Assembly (NCBI GenBank): GCA_963966185.1
Contig: CAWZYM010000407.1
Location: forward strand, 428,001-492,000
DNA length: 64,000 bases
Direction: 5' to 3'
Source: Rhabditoides inermis
Taxonomy: Eukaryota > Nematoda > Chromadorea > Rhabditida > Rhabditidae
Shown: in pieces, positions 12,121-23,728 of the stretch
How the letters are laid out: the number at the start of each line of letters is the position of its first letter
Position numbering within the stretch: the first letter of the stretch is position 1
Notes under the pieces: model-generated
The model's database searches: none
What the model was told of the DNA's origin: nothing
Seen by the model: only the letters and a program-made list of their open reading frames with translations
Translations under genes and position numbers: made by a program

Positions 12121-14075
12121 TTCTTCCTAACTTCTTCCTAATTTCCTATTGATGTACTATTGTTTCTAACTTCTTCCTGACTTCTTCCTAACTTCTTCCT
12201 AACTTCTTCCTAACTTCTTCCTAACTTCCTGTTGATGTACTATTGTTTCTAACTTCTTCCTGACTTCTTCCTAACTTCTTCCTAACTTCTTCCTAACTTC
12301 TTCCTAACTTCTTCCCAACTTCTTCCTAACTTCTTCCTAACTTTTTCTTAACGTCTTCCTAACTTCTTCCTAACTTCTTCTCAACTTCTTCCTAACTTCT
12401 TTCTAACTTCTTCCTAACTTCTTCCTAACTTCTTCCTAACTTCCTATTGATGTACTATTGTTTCTAACTTCTTCCTAACTTCTTCCTAACTTCTTCCTAA
12501 CTTCTTCCTAACTTCTTCCTAACTTCCTATTGATGTACTATTGTTTCTAACTTCTTCCTGACTTCTTCCGAACTTCTTCCTAACTTCTTCCTAACTTCTT
12601 CCTAACTTCTTCCTAACTTCTTCCTAATTTCTTCCTGACTTCTTCCTAACTTCCTATTGATGTGCTATTGTTTCTAACTTCTTCCTGACTTCTTCCTAAC
12701 TTCTTCCTAACTTCTTCCTAACTTCTTCCTAACTTCTTCCTAACTTCTTTCTAACTTCTTCCTAATTTCTTCCTGACTTCTTCCTAACTTCCTATTGATG
12801 TGCTATTGTTTCTAACTTCTTCCTGACTTCTTCCTAACTTCTTCCTAACTTCTTCCTAACTTCTTCCTAACTTCTTCTTAACTTCTTCCTAACTTCTTCC
12901 TAACTTCTTCCTAACTTCTTCCTAACTTCTTCCTAATTTCTTCCTAACTTCTTCCTAACTCCTTTCTAACTTCTTCCTAACTTCTTCCTAACTTCTTCCT
13001 AACTTCCTATTGATGTACTATTGTTTCTAACTTCTTCCTAACTTCTTCCTAACTTCTTCCTAACTTCTTCCTAACTTCCTATTGATGTACTATTGTTTCT
13101 AACTTCTTCCTGACTTCTTCCGAACTTCTTCCTAACTTCTTCCTAACTTCTTCCTAACTTCTTCCTAACTTCTTCCTAATTTCTTCCTGACTTCTTCCTA
13201 ACTTCCTATTGATGTGCTATTGTTTCTAACTTCTTCCTTACTTCTTCCTAACTTCTTCCTAACTTCTTCCTAACTTCTTCCTAACTTCTTCCTAACTTCT
13301 TTCTAACTTCTTCCTAATTTCTTCCTGACTTCTTCCTAACTTCCTATTGATGTGCTATTGTTTCTAACTTCTTCCTGACTTCTTCCTAACTTCTTCCTAA
13401 CTTCTTCCTAACTTCTTCCTAACTTCTTCCTAACTTCTTCCTAACTTCTTCCTAACTTCTTCCTAACTTCTTCCTAACTTCTTCCTAACTTCTTCCTAAC
13501 TTCTTCCTAACTTCTTCCTAACTTCTTCCTAACTTCTTCCTAACTTCTTCCTAACTACTTCCTAATTTCTTCCTAACTTCTTCCTAACTTCCTATTGATG
13601 TGCTATTATTTCTAACTTCTTCCTAACTTCTTTCTAACTTCTTCCTAACTTCTTCCTAACTTCTTCCTAACTTCTTCCTAATTTCCTATTGATGTACTAT
13701 TGTTTCTAACTTCTTCCTGACTTCTTCCTAACTTCTTCCTAACTTCTTCCTAACTTCCTGTTGATGTACTATTGTTTCTAACTTCTTCCTGACTTCTTCC
13801 TAACTTCTTCCTAACTTCTTCCTAACTTCTTCCTAACTTCTTCCCAACTTCTTCCTAACTTCTTCCTAACTTTTTCTTAACGTCTTCCTAACTTCTTCCT
13901 AACTTCTTCCTAACTTCTTTCTAACTTCTTCCTAACTTCTTCCTAACTTCTTCCTAACTTCTTCCTAACTTCCTATTGATGTACTATTGTTTCTAACTTC
14001 TTCCTAACTTCTTCCTAACTTCTTCCTAACTTCTTCCTAACTTCTTCCTAACTTCTTCCTAACTTCCTATTGATG
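12121..14075 (+). repeat. S11 satellite array, second block
   Basis: The structure matches the first array. Variant markers align with about 9.78-11.38 kb: TCTTCTTAACTTC at 10543 and 12873, and CTTCCTTACTTC at 10903 and 13233, both 2,330 bp apart. Whole-unit indels change the offset to about 2,352 to the left and about 2,435 to the right of those markers. The block ends in a CTATTGATG module cut into S30a at 14075/14076. Confidence 0.95.
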
Positions 14076-14348
14076 CCTGACGATTTGAGATCTCTGGCGC
14101 TAGAACCTGACGGTTTGAGATTTCTACCGTCAGCACCTGACAGTTTGAGATTTCTGCCATCAGAACCTGACGGTTTGAGATCTCTGGCGCTAGAACCTGG
14201 CGGTTTGAGATTTCTACCGTCAGAACCTGACGGTTCGAGATTTCTGCCATCAGAACCTGACGGTTTGAGATTTCTGGAGCTAGAACCTAACGGTTTGAGA
14301 ACAGAACCTGACGATTTGAAATTTCTGCGGTTAGAACCTGACGGTTTG
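14076..14348 (+). repeat. S30a satellite block, copy of 11383-11620 with extra units
   Basis: The 30-bp units carry the same variant order as 11383-11620, with about 35 bp more at the left. From 14111 onward it aligns with 11383 at a constant offset of 2,728. It is open for 100 codons from a TTG through unit length alone. Confidence 0.95.
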
Positions 14349-14488
14349 AACAGGAAGTTAGGAAGAAGTTAGGAAGAAGTTAGGAAGAAGTTAGGAAGAA
14401 GTCAGGAAGAAGTTAGAAACAATAGTACATCAATAGGAAATTAGGAAGAAGTTAGGAAGAAGTTAGGAAGAAGTTAGGAAGAAGTTGG
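14349..14488 (-). repeat. S11 satellite, inverted block (second copy)
   Basis: AAGAAGTTAGG units with one reversed CTATTG module, the counterpart of 11621-11760 at offset 2,728. Both junctions are the same. Confidence 0.95.
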
Positions 14489-15056
14489 AACTTTTCACAA
14501 AGATGTTCAGGTGTTTAGAACTATTCCCTAGAACAGTTTAGAACTTTTCACAAAGATGTTCAGGTGTTTAGAACTTTTTCCTAGAACAGTTTAGAACTTT
14601 TCCCAAAGATGTTCAGGAGTTTAGAACTTTTCACAAAGATGTTCAGAAGTTTAGAACTTCTCACTAGAACTATCACAAAGTTGTTCAGGAGTTAAGAACT
14701 TTTCTCTAGAATAGTTTAGAACTTTCCACAAAGATGTTCAGGAGTTTAGAACTTTTCCCTAGAACAGTTTAGAACTTTTCACAACGATGTTTAGGGGTTT
14801 AGAACTTTTCACAAAGATGTTCAGGTGTTTAGAACTATTCCCTAGAACAGTTTAGAACTTTTCACAAAGTTGTTCAGGAGTTTAGAATGTTCAGGTGTTT
14901 AGAGCTTTTCCCTAGAACAGTTTAGAACTTTTCCCAAAGATGTTTAGGAGTTTAGAACTTTTCACAAAGATGTTCAGAAGTTTAGAACTTCTCACTAGAA
15001 CTATCACAAAGATGTTTAGGGGTTTAGAACTTTTCTCTAGAATAGTTTAGAACTTT
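14489..15056 (+). repeat. S30b satellite block
   Basis: GTTTAGAAC units. Positions 14489-14848 match 11761-12120; 14849-15056 lie beyond the end of the shorter copy. The right junction, TTTAGAACTTTCTACCGTC, is the exact inverse of the junction at 57798/57799. A reverse-complement match also exists to 22621-22790. Confidence 0.95.
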
Positions 15057-16590
15057 CTACCGTCAGAACCTGACGGTTCGAGATTTCTGCCATCAGAACC
15101 TGACGGTTTGAGATTTCTGGAGCTAGAACCTAACGGTTTGAGAATAGAACCTGACGATTTGGAATTTCTGCGGCTAGAACCTGACGGTTTGAGAACCTGA
15201 CGGTTTGAGAACAGAACCTGACGATTTGAAATTTCTGCGGCTAGAACCTGACGGTTTGAGATCTCTGGCGCTAGAATCTGACGGTTTGAGATTTCTACCG
15301 TCAGAACCTGACGGTTTGAGATCTCTGGCGCTAGAACCTGACGGTTTGAGATTTCTACCGTCAGAACCTGACGGTTCGAGATTTCTGCCATCAGAACCAG
15401 ACGGTTTGAGATTTCTGGAGCTAGAACCTGACGGTTTGAGAACAGAACCTGACGATTTGAAATTTCTGCGGCTAGAACCTGACGGTTTGAGAACCTGACG
15501 GTTTGAGAACAGAACCTGACGATTTGAAATTTCTGCGGCTAGAACCTGACGGTTTGAGATCTCTGGCGCTAGATTCTGACGGTTTGAGATTTCTACCGTC
15601 AGAACCTGACGATTTGAGATCTCTGGCGCTAGAACCTGACGGTTTGAGATTTCTACCGTCAGCACCTGATAGTTTAAGATTTCTGCCATCAAAACCTGAC
15701 GGTTTGAGATCTCTGGCGCTAGAACCTGGCGGTTTGAGATTTCTACCGTCAGAACCTGACGGTTTGAGATTTCTGGAGCTAGAACCTAACGGTTTGAGAA
15801 CAGAACCTGACGATTTGAAATTTCTGCGGCTAGAACCTGACGGTTTGAGATCTCTGGCGCTAGAATCTGACGGTTTGAGATTTCTACCGTCAGAACCTGA
15901 CGATCTGAGATCTCTGGCGCTAGAACCTGACGGTTTGAGATTTCTACCGTCAGAACCTGACGGTTCGAGATTTCTGCCGTCAGAACCTGACGGTTCGAGA
16001 TTTCTGCCATCAGAACCTGACGGTTTGAGATTTCTGGAGCTAGAACCTAACGGTTTGAGAACAGAACCTGACGATTTGAAATTTCTGCGGCTAGAACCTG
16101 ACGGTTTGAGATCTCTGGCGCTAGAATCTGACGTTTTGAGATTTCTACCGTCAGAACCTGACGATCTGAGATCTCTGGCGCTAGAACCTGACGGTTTGAG
16201 ATTTCTACCGTCAGAACCTGACGGTTCGAGATTTCTGCCATCAGAACCTGACGGTTTGAGATTTCTGGAGCTAGAACCTAACGGTTTGAGAACAGAACCT
16301 GACGATTTGGAATTTCTGCGGCTAGAACCTGACGGTTTGAGATTTCTACCGTCAGAACCTGACGGTTCGAGATTTCTGTTATCAGAACCAGACGGTTTGA
16401 GATTTCTGGAGCTAGAACCTGACGGTTTGAAAACAGAACCTGACGATTTGAAATTTCTGCGGCTAGAACCTGACGGTTTGAGAACCTGACGGTTTGAGAA
16501 CAGCACCTGACGATTTGAAATTTCTGCGGCTAGAACCTGACGGTTTGAGATCTCTGGCGCTAGATTCTGACGGTTTGAGATTTCTACCGT
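15057..16590 (+). repeat. S30a satellite array with 231-bp higher-order repeat
   Basis: 30-bp units are arranged in a higher-order repeat of seven 30-bp units plus one 21-bp unit (231 bp), sometimes with one extra 30-bp unit (261 bp). Translated only as a ruler, the order is RSLALESDGL, RFLPSEPDDL, RSLALEPDGL, RFLPSEPDGS, RFLPSEPDGL, RFLELEPNGL, RTEPDDL, KFLRLEPDGL. From 15073 it is an inverted duplicate of 21102-22619. Both strands stay open for over 300 codons, a result of the 30-bp period. Confidence 0.96.
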
Positions 16591-18777
16591 TTCTAACTTC
16601 TTCCTGACTTCTTCCGAACTTCTTCCTAACTTCTTCCTAACTTCTTCCTAACTTCTTCCTAACTTCTTCCTAATTTCTTCCTGACTTCTTCCTAACTTCC
16701 CATTGATGTGCTATTGTTTCTAACTTCTTCCTGACTTCTTCCTAACTTCTTCCTAACTTCTTCCTAACTTCTTCCTAACTTCTTCCTAACTTCTTTCTAA
16801 CTTCTTCCTAATTTCTTCCTGACTTCTTCCTAACTTCCTATTGATGTGCTATTGTTTCTAACTTCTTCCTGACTTCTTCCTAACTTCTTCCTAACTTCTT
16901 CCTAACTTCTTCCTAACTTCTTCCTAACTTCTTCCTAACTTCTTCCTAACTTCTTCCTAACTTCTTCCTAACTTCTTCCTATTTTCTTCCTAACTTCTTC
17001 CTAACTTCCTATTGATGTGCTATTATTTCTAAGTTCTTCCTAACTTCTTTCTAACTTCTTCCTAACTTCTTCCTAACTTCTTCCTAACTTCCTATTGATG
17101 TACTATTGTTTCTAACTTCTTCCTAACTTCTTCCTAACTTCTTCCTAACTTCTTCCTAACTTCTTCCTAACTTCTTCCTAACTTCTTCCTAACTTCTTCC
17201 TAACTTCCTATTGATGTACTATTGTTTCTAACTTCTTCCTGACTTCTTCCTAACTTCTTCCTAACTTCTTCCTAACTTCTTCCTAACTTCTTCCTAACTT
17301 CTTCCTAACTCCTTCCTAATTTCTTCCTGACTTCTTCCTAACTTCCTATTGATGTGCTATTGTTTCTAACTTCTTCCTGACTTCTTCCTAACTTCTTCCT
17401 AACTTCTTCCTAACTTCTTCCTAACTTCTTCCCAACTTCTTCCTAACTTCTTCCTAACTTTTTCTTAACGTCTTCCTAACTTCTTCCTAACTTCTTCCTA
17501 ACTTCTTCCTAACTTCTTTCTAATTTCTTCCTAACTTCTTCCTAACTTCTTCCTAACTTCCTATTGATGTACTATTGTTTCTAACTTCTTCCTAACTTCT
17601 TCCTAACTTCTTCCTAACTTCTTCCTAACTTCCTATTGATGTACTATTGTTTCCAACTTCTTCCTAACTTCTTCCTAACTTCTTCCTAACTTCTTCCTAA
17701 TTTCCTATTGATGTACTATTGTTTCTAACTTCTTCCTGACTTCTTCCTAACTTCTTCCTAACTTCTTCCTAACTTCTTCCTAACTTCCTGTTGATGTACT
17801 ATTGTTTCTAACTTCTTCCTGACTTCTTCCTAACTTCTTCCTAACTTCTTCCTAACTTCTTCCTAACTTCTTCCCAACTTCTTCCTAACTTCTTCCTAAC
17901 TTTTTCTTAACGTCTTCCTAACTTCTTCCTAACTTCTTCCTAACTTCTTCCTAACTTCTTTCTAACTTCTTCCTAACTTCTTCCTAACTTCTTCCTAACT
18001 TCTTCCTAACTTCTTCCTAACTTCTTCCTAACTTCTTCCTAACTTCTTCCTAACTTCTTCCTAACTTCCTATTGATGTACTATTGTTTCTAACTTCTTCC
18101 TGACTTCTTCCGAACTTCTTCCTAACTTCTTCCTAACTTCTTCCTAACTTCTTCCTAACTTCTTCCTAATTTCTTCCTGACTTCTTCCTAACTTCCTATT
18201 GATGTGCTATTGTTTCTAACTTCTTCCTGACTTCTTCCTAACTTCTTCCTAACTTCTTCCTAACTTCTTCCTAACTTCTTCCTAACTTCTTTCTAACTTC
18301 TTCCTAATTTCTTCCTGACTTCTTCCTAACTTCCTATTGATGTGCTATTGTTTCTAACTTCTTCCTGACTTCTTCCTAACTTCTTCCTAACTTCTTCCTA
18401 ACTTCTTCCTAACTTCTTCCTAACTTCTTCCTAACTTCTTCCTAACTTCTTCCTAACTTCTTCCTAACTTCTTCCTAATTTCTTCCTAACTTCTTCCTAA
18501 CTCCTTTCTAACTTCTTCCTAACTTCTTCCTAACTTCTTCCTAACTTCCTATTGATGTACTATTGTTTCTAACTTCTTCCTAACTTCTTCCTAACTTCTT
18601 CCTAACTTCTTCCTAACTTCTTCCTAACTTCCTATTGATGTACTATTGTTTCTAACTTCTTCCTGACTTCTTCCTAACTTCTTCCTAACTTCTTCCTAAC
18701 TTCTTCCTAACTTCTTCCTAACTTCTTCCTAATTTCTCCCTGACTTCTTCCTAACTTCCTATTGATGTGCTATTGTT
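16591..18777 (+). repeat. S11 satellite array, third block
   Basis: 11-bp units with CTATTG modules and two copies of the TTTTTCTTAACGTC marker variant (near 17460 and 17900). The block begins after TTTCTACCG of S30a and ends inside a CTATTGATGTGCTATTGTT module, where the orientation flips. Confidence 0.95.
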
Positions 18778-19502
18778 AAGAAGTTAGAAACAATAGTACA
18801 TCAATAGGAAGTTAGGAAGAAGTTAGGAAGAAGTTAGGAAGAAGTTAGGAAGAAGTTAGGAAGAAGTTAGAAAGAAGTTAGGAAGAAGTTAGGAAGAAGT
18901 TAGGAAGACGTTAAGAAAAAGTTAGGAAGAAGTTAGGAAGAAGTTGGGAAGAAGTTAGGAAGAAGTTAGGAAGAAGTTAGGAAGAAGTTAGGAAGAAGTC
19001 AGGAAGAAGTTAGAAACAATAGTACATCAACAGGAAGTTAGGAAGAAGTTAGGAAGAAGTTAGGAAGAAGTTAGGAAGAAGTCAGGAAGAAGTTAGAAAC
19101 AATAGTACATCAATAGGAAATTAGGAAGAAGTTAGGAAGAAGTTAGGAAGAAGTTGGAAACAATAGTACATCAATAGGAAGTTAGGAAGAAGTTAGGAAG
19201 AAGTTAGGAAGAAGTTAGGAAGAAGTTAGAAAGAAGTTAGGAAGAAGTTAGAAATAATAGCACATCAATAGGAAGTTAGGAAGAAGTCAGGAAGAAATTA
19301 GGAAGGAGTTAGGAAGAAGTTAGGAAGAAGTTAGGAAGAAGTTAGGAAGAAGTTAGGAAGAAGTTCGGAAAAAGTCAGGAAGAAGTTAGAAACAATAGCA
19401 CATCAATAGGAAGTTAGGAAGAAGTCAGGAAGAAATTAGGAAGGAGTTAGGAAGAAGTTAGGAAGAAGTTAGGAAGAAGTTAGGAAGAAGTTAGGAAGAA
19501 GT
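18778..19502 (-). repeat. S11 satellite, 725-bp inverted segment
   Basis: AAGAAGTTAGG orientation throughout, with reversed CTATTG modules and a reversed marker (GACGTTAAGAAAAAGTT near 18907). It is flanked on both sides by + orientation. The two ends form hairpin-like joins at 18777/18778 and about 19503. Confidence 0.95.
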
Positions 19503-19657
19503 TCTTCCTAACTCCTTCCTAATTTCTTCCTGACTTCTTCCTAACTTTCTATTGATGTGCTATTGTTTCTAACTTCTTCCTGACTTCTTCCTAACTTCTT
19601 CCTAACTTCTTCCTAACTTCTTCCTAACTTCTTTCTAACTTCTTTCTAACTTCTTTT
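19503..19657 (+). repeat. S11 satellite, short + block
   Basis: Orientation returns to AACTTCTTCCT. The first units (AACTCCTTCCT, AATTTCTTCCT, GACTTCTTCCT) are the mirror of the last units of the inverted segment. The block ends in TTCTTTTCCG at the S30a border. Confidence 0.92.
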
Positions 19658-19921
19658 CCGCCATCAGAACCTGGCGGTGTGAGATCTCTGGCGCTAGAAC
19701 CTGTCGGTTTGAGATTTCTGCCATCAGAACCTGACGGTTTGAAATTTCTACCGTCAGAACCTGGCGGTTTGAGATTTCTGCCATCAGAACCTGACGGTTT
19801 GATATCTCTGGCGCTACATAGAACCTGACCGTTTGAGATTTCTACCGTCAGAACCTGACGGTTCGAAATCTCTGACGCTAGATTCTGACGGTTTGAGATT
19901 TCTACCGTCAGAACCTGACGG
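19658..19921 (+). repeat. S30a satellite, diverged + block
   Basis: 30-bp units that are more diverged than elsewhere (CTGGCGGTGTG, CTGTCGG) and carry a small insertion, GCGCTACATAGAACC, near 19814. It forms the left arm of a flip centred at about 19925. Confidence 0.93.
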
Positions 19922-19929
19922 TTCTCAAA

Positions 19930-22620
19930 CCGTCAGGTTCTGATGGCAGAACTCTCAAACCGTCAGGTTCTGACGGTAGAAATCTCAAACCGTCAGGTTC
20001 TAGCGCCAGAGATCTCAAACCGTCAGGTTCTGACGGTAGAAATCTCAAACCGTCAGGTTCTGACGGTAGAAATCTCGAACCGTCATGTTCTAACCGTAGA
20101 AATTTTTTAAATCGTCAGTCTCAAACCGTCAGGTTCTAGCTCCAGAAATCTCAAACCGTCAGGTTCTGACGGTATAAATCTCAAACTGTCAGGTTCTGAT
20201 GGCAGAAATCTCGAACCGTCAGGTTCTGACGGTAGAAATCTCAAACCGTCAGGTTCTAGCGCCAGAGATCTCAAATCGTCAGGTTCTGACGGTAGAAATC
20301 TCAAACCGTCAGATTCTAGCGCCAGAGATTTCAAACCGTCAGGTTCTAGCCGCAGAAATTCCAAATCGTCAGGTTCTGTTTTCAAACCGTTAGGTTCTAG
20401 CTCCAGAAATCTCAAACTGTCAGGTTCTGATGGCAGAAATCTCGAACCGTCAGGTTCTGACGGTAGAAATCTCAAACCGTCAGGTTCTAGCGCCAGAGAT
20501 CTCAGATCGTCAGGTTCTGACGGTAGAAATATCAAACCGTCAGATTCTAGCGCCAGAGATCTCAAACCGTCAGGTTCTAGCCGCAGAAATTTCAAATCGT
20601 CAGGTTCTGTTCTCAAACCGTTAGGTTCTAGCTCCAGAAATCTCAAACCGTCAGGTTCTGATGGCAGAAATCTCGAACCGTCAAGTTCTGACGGCAGAAA
20701 TCTCGAACCGTCAGGTTCTGACGGTAGAAATCTCAAACCGTCAGGTTCTAGCGCCAGAGATCTCAGATCGTCAGGTTCTGACGGTAGAAATCTCAAACCG
20801 TCAGATTCTAGCGCCAGAGATCTCAAACCGTCAGGTTCTAACCGCAGAAATTTCAAATCGTCAGGTTCTGTTCTCAAACCGTTAGGTTCTAGCTCCAGAA
20901 ATCTCAAACCGTCAGGTTCTGATGGCAGAAATCTCGAACCGTCAGGTTCTGACGGTAGAAATCTCAAACCGCCAGGTTCTAGCGCCAGAGATCTCAAACC
21001 GTCAGGTTCTGATGGCAGAAATCTCAAACTGTCAGGTGCTGACGGTAGAAATCTCAAACCGTCAGGTTCTAGCGCCAGAGATCTCAAATCGTCAGGTTCT
21101 GACAGTAGAAATCTCAAACCGTCAGAATCTAGCGCCAGAGATCTCAAACCGTCAGGTTCTAGCCGCAGAAATTTCAAATCGTCAGGTGCTGTTCTCAAAC
21201 CGTCAGGTTCTCAAACCGTCAGGTTCTAGCCGCAGAAATTTCAAATCGTCAGGTTCTGTTCTCAAACCGTCAGGTTCTAGCTCCAGAAATCTCAAACCGT
21301 CTGGTTCTGATAACAGAAATCTCGAACCGTCAGGTTCTGACGGTAGAAATCTCAAACCGTCAGGTTCTAGCCGCAGAAATTCCAAATCGTCAGGTTCTGT
21401 TCTCAAACCGTTAGGTTCTAGCTCCAGAAATCTCAAACCGTCAGGTTCTGATGGCAGAAATCTCGAACCGTCAGGTTCTGACGGTAGAAATCTCAAACCG
21501 TCAGGTTCTAGCGCCAGAGATCTCAGATCGTCAGGTTCTGACGGTAGAAATCTCAAAACGTCAGATTCTAGCGCCAGAGATCTCAAACCGTCAGGTTCTA
21601 GCCGCAGAAATTTCAAATCGTCAGGTTCTGTTCTCAAACCGTTAGGTTCTAGCTCCAGAAATCTCAAACCGTCAGGTTCTGATGGCAGAAATCTCGAACC
21701 GTCAGGTTCTGACGGCAGAAATCTCGAACCGTCAGGTTCTGACGGTAGAAATCTCAAACCGTCAGGTTCTAGCGCCAGAGATCTCAGATCGTCAGGTTCT
21801 GACGGTAGAAATCTCAAACCGTCAGATTCTAGCGCCAGAGATCTCAAACCGTCAGGTTCTAGCCGCAGAAATTTCAAATCGTCAGGTTCTGTTCTCAAAC
21901 CGTTAGGTTCTAGCTCCAGAAATCTCAAACCGTCAGGTTCTGACGGTAGAAATCTCAAACCGCCAGGTTCTAGCGCCAGAGATCTCAAACCGTCAGGTTT
22001 TGATGGCAGAAATCTTAAACTGTCAGGTGCTGACGGTAGAAATCTCAAACCGTCAGGTTCTAGCGCCAGAGATCTCAAATCGTCAGGTTCTGACGGTAGA
22101 AATCTCAAACCGTCAGAATCTAGCGCCAGAGATCTCAAACCGTCAGGTTCTAGCCGCAGAAATTTCAAATCGTCAGGTTCTGTTCTCAAACCGTCAGGTT
22201 CTCAAACCGTCAGGTTCTAGCCGCAGAAATTTCAAATCGTCAGGTTCTGTTCTCAAACCGTCAGGTTCTAGCTCCAGAAATCTCAAACCGTCTGGTTCTG
22301 ATGGCAGAAATCTCGAACCGTCAGGTTCTGACGGTAGAAATCTCAAACCGTCAGGTTCTAGCGCCAGAGATCTCAAACCGTCAGGTTCTGACGGTAGAAA
22401 TCTCAAACCGTCAGATTCTAGCGCCAGAGATCTCAAACCGTCAGGTTCTAGCCGCAGAAATTTCAAATCGTCAGGTTCTGTTCTCAAACCGTCAGGTTCT
22501 CAAACCGTCAGGTTCTAGCCGCAGAAATTCCAAATCGTCAGGTTCTATTCTCAAAACGTTAGGTTCTAGCTCCAGAAATCTCAAACCGTCAGGTTCTGAT
22601 GGCAGAAATCTCGAACCGTT
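19930..22620 (-). repeat. S30a satellite array, inverted, 231-bp higher-order repeat
   Basis: The same 30-bp family in the opposite orientation, with a 231-bp higher-order period. Equivalent positions fall at 20199, 20430, 20661 and 20922, with steps of 231, 231 and 261 bp. Positions 21102-22619 pair with 15073-16590. One + frame stays open for 432 codons from an ATG in the GATGGCAGAAATC variant and minus-strand frames stay open for 328-363 codons. These are translations of the repeat, with no conserved domain I can recognise. Confidence 0.96.
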
Positions 22621-23728
22621 AGTGAGAAGTTCTAAACTTCTGAACATCTTTGTGAAAAGTTCTAAACTCCTGAACATCTTTGGGAAAAGTTCTAAACTGT
22701 TCTAGGAAAAAGTTCTAAACACCTGAACATCTTTGTGAAAAGTTCTAAACTGTTCTAGGGAATAGTTCTAAACACCTGAACATCTTTGTGAAAAGTTCTA
22801 AACCCCTAAACATCGTTGTGAAAAGTTCTAAACTGTTCTAGGGAAAAGTTCTAAACTCCTGAACATCTTTGTGGAAAGTTCTAAACTATTCTAGAGAAAA
22901 GTTCTAAACCCCTAAACATCTTTGTGAGAAGTTCTAAACTTCTGAACATCTTTGTGAAAAGTTCTAAACTCCTAAACATCTTTGGAAAAAGTTCTAAACT
23001 GTTCTAGGAAAAAGTTCTAAACACCTGAACATAATTGTGAAAAGTTCTAAACCCCTAAACATCTTTGTTAAAAGTTCTAAACTGTTCTAGGGAAAATTCT
23101 AAACTTCTAAACACCTGAACATCTTTGTGAAAAGTTCTAAACCTCTAAAAATCGTTGTGAAAAGTTCTAAACTGTTCTAGAAAAAAGTTCTAAACTCCTG
23201 AACATCTTTGTGAAAAGTTCTAAATTGTTCTAGGAGAACGTTCTTAACACCTGAACATTTTTGTGAAAAGTTCTAAACTCCTGAACATCTTTGTGAAAAG
23301 TTCTAAACCTTAAACATCTTTGTGAAAAGTTCTAAACTGTTCTAGGGAAAGGTTCCAAACACCTGAACATCTTTGTAAAAAGTTCTAATCCCCTAAACAT
23401 TGTTGTGAAAAGTTCTAAACTGTTCTAGGAGAAGGTTCTAAACTCTTGAACATCTTTGTGAAAAGTTCTAAACTGTTCTAGGAAAACGTTCTGAACACCT
23501 GAACATCTTTGTGAAAAGTTTCAAACCTCTAAACATCGTTGTGAAAAGTTCTAAACTTTTCTAGTAAATTGTTCTAAACTTCTGAACATCTTTGTGAAAA
23601 GTTCTAAACCCCTAAACATCTTTGTGAGAAGTTCTTAACTTTTCTAGTAAAATGTTCTAAACTCCTGAACATCGTTGTGAAAAGTTCTAAACTGTTCTAG
23701 GGAAAAGTTCTAAACTCCTGAACATCTT
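22621..23728 (-). repeat. S30b satellite, inverted block
   Basis: GTTCTAAAC orientation. The first ~170 bp are the reverse complement of 14489-14665, and the next part is a reordered inverse of 14695-14848. Unit sequences are more varied here (ACATTGTTG, ACATAATTG, TTCTAATCCCC) than in the large + block. Confidence 0.95.

Noticed and set aside
15503..22189. Long open frames of 97-363 codons on both strands in S30a, spelling SEPDGLRFLP-like peptides
   Set aside because: The 30-bp unit is a multiple of three and stop-poor, so frames on both strands stay open. The starts I checked are TTG rather than ATG, there is no domain or upstream signal, and the frames run into each other at array joins.
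15057..22620. CRISPR-like array of palindromic repeats
   Set aside because: There are no unique spacers: the DNA between the palindromes is itself part of the 30-bp unit, and no cas-like genes exist.
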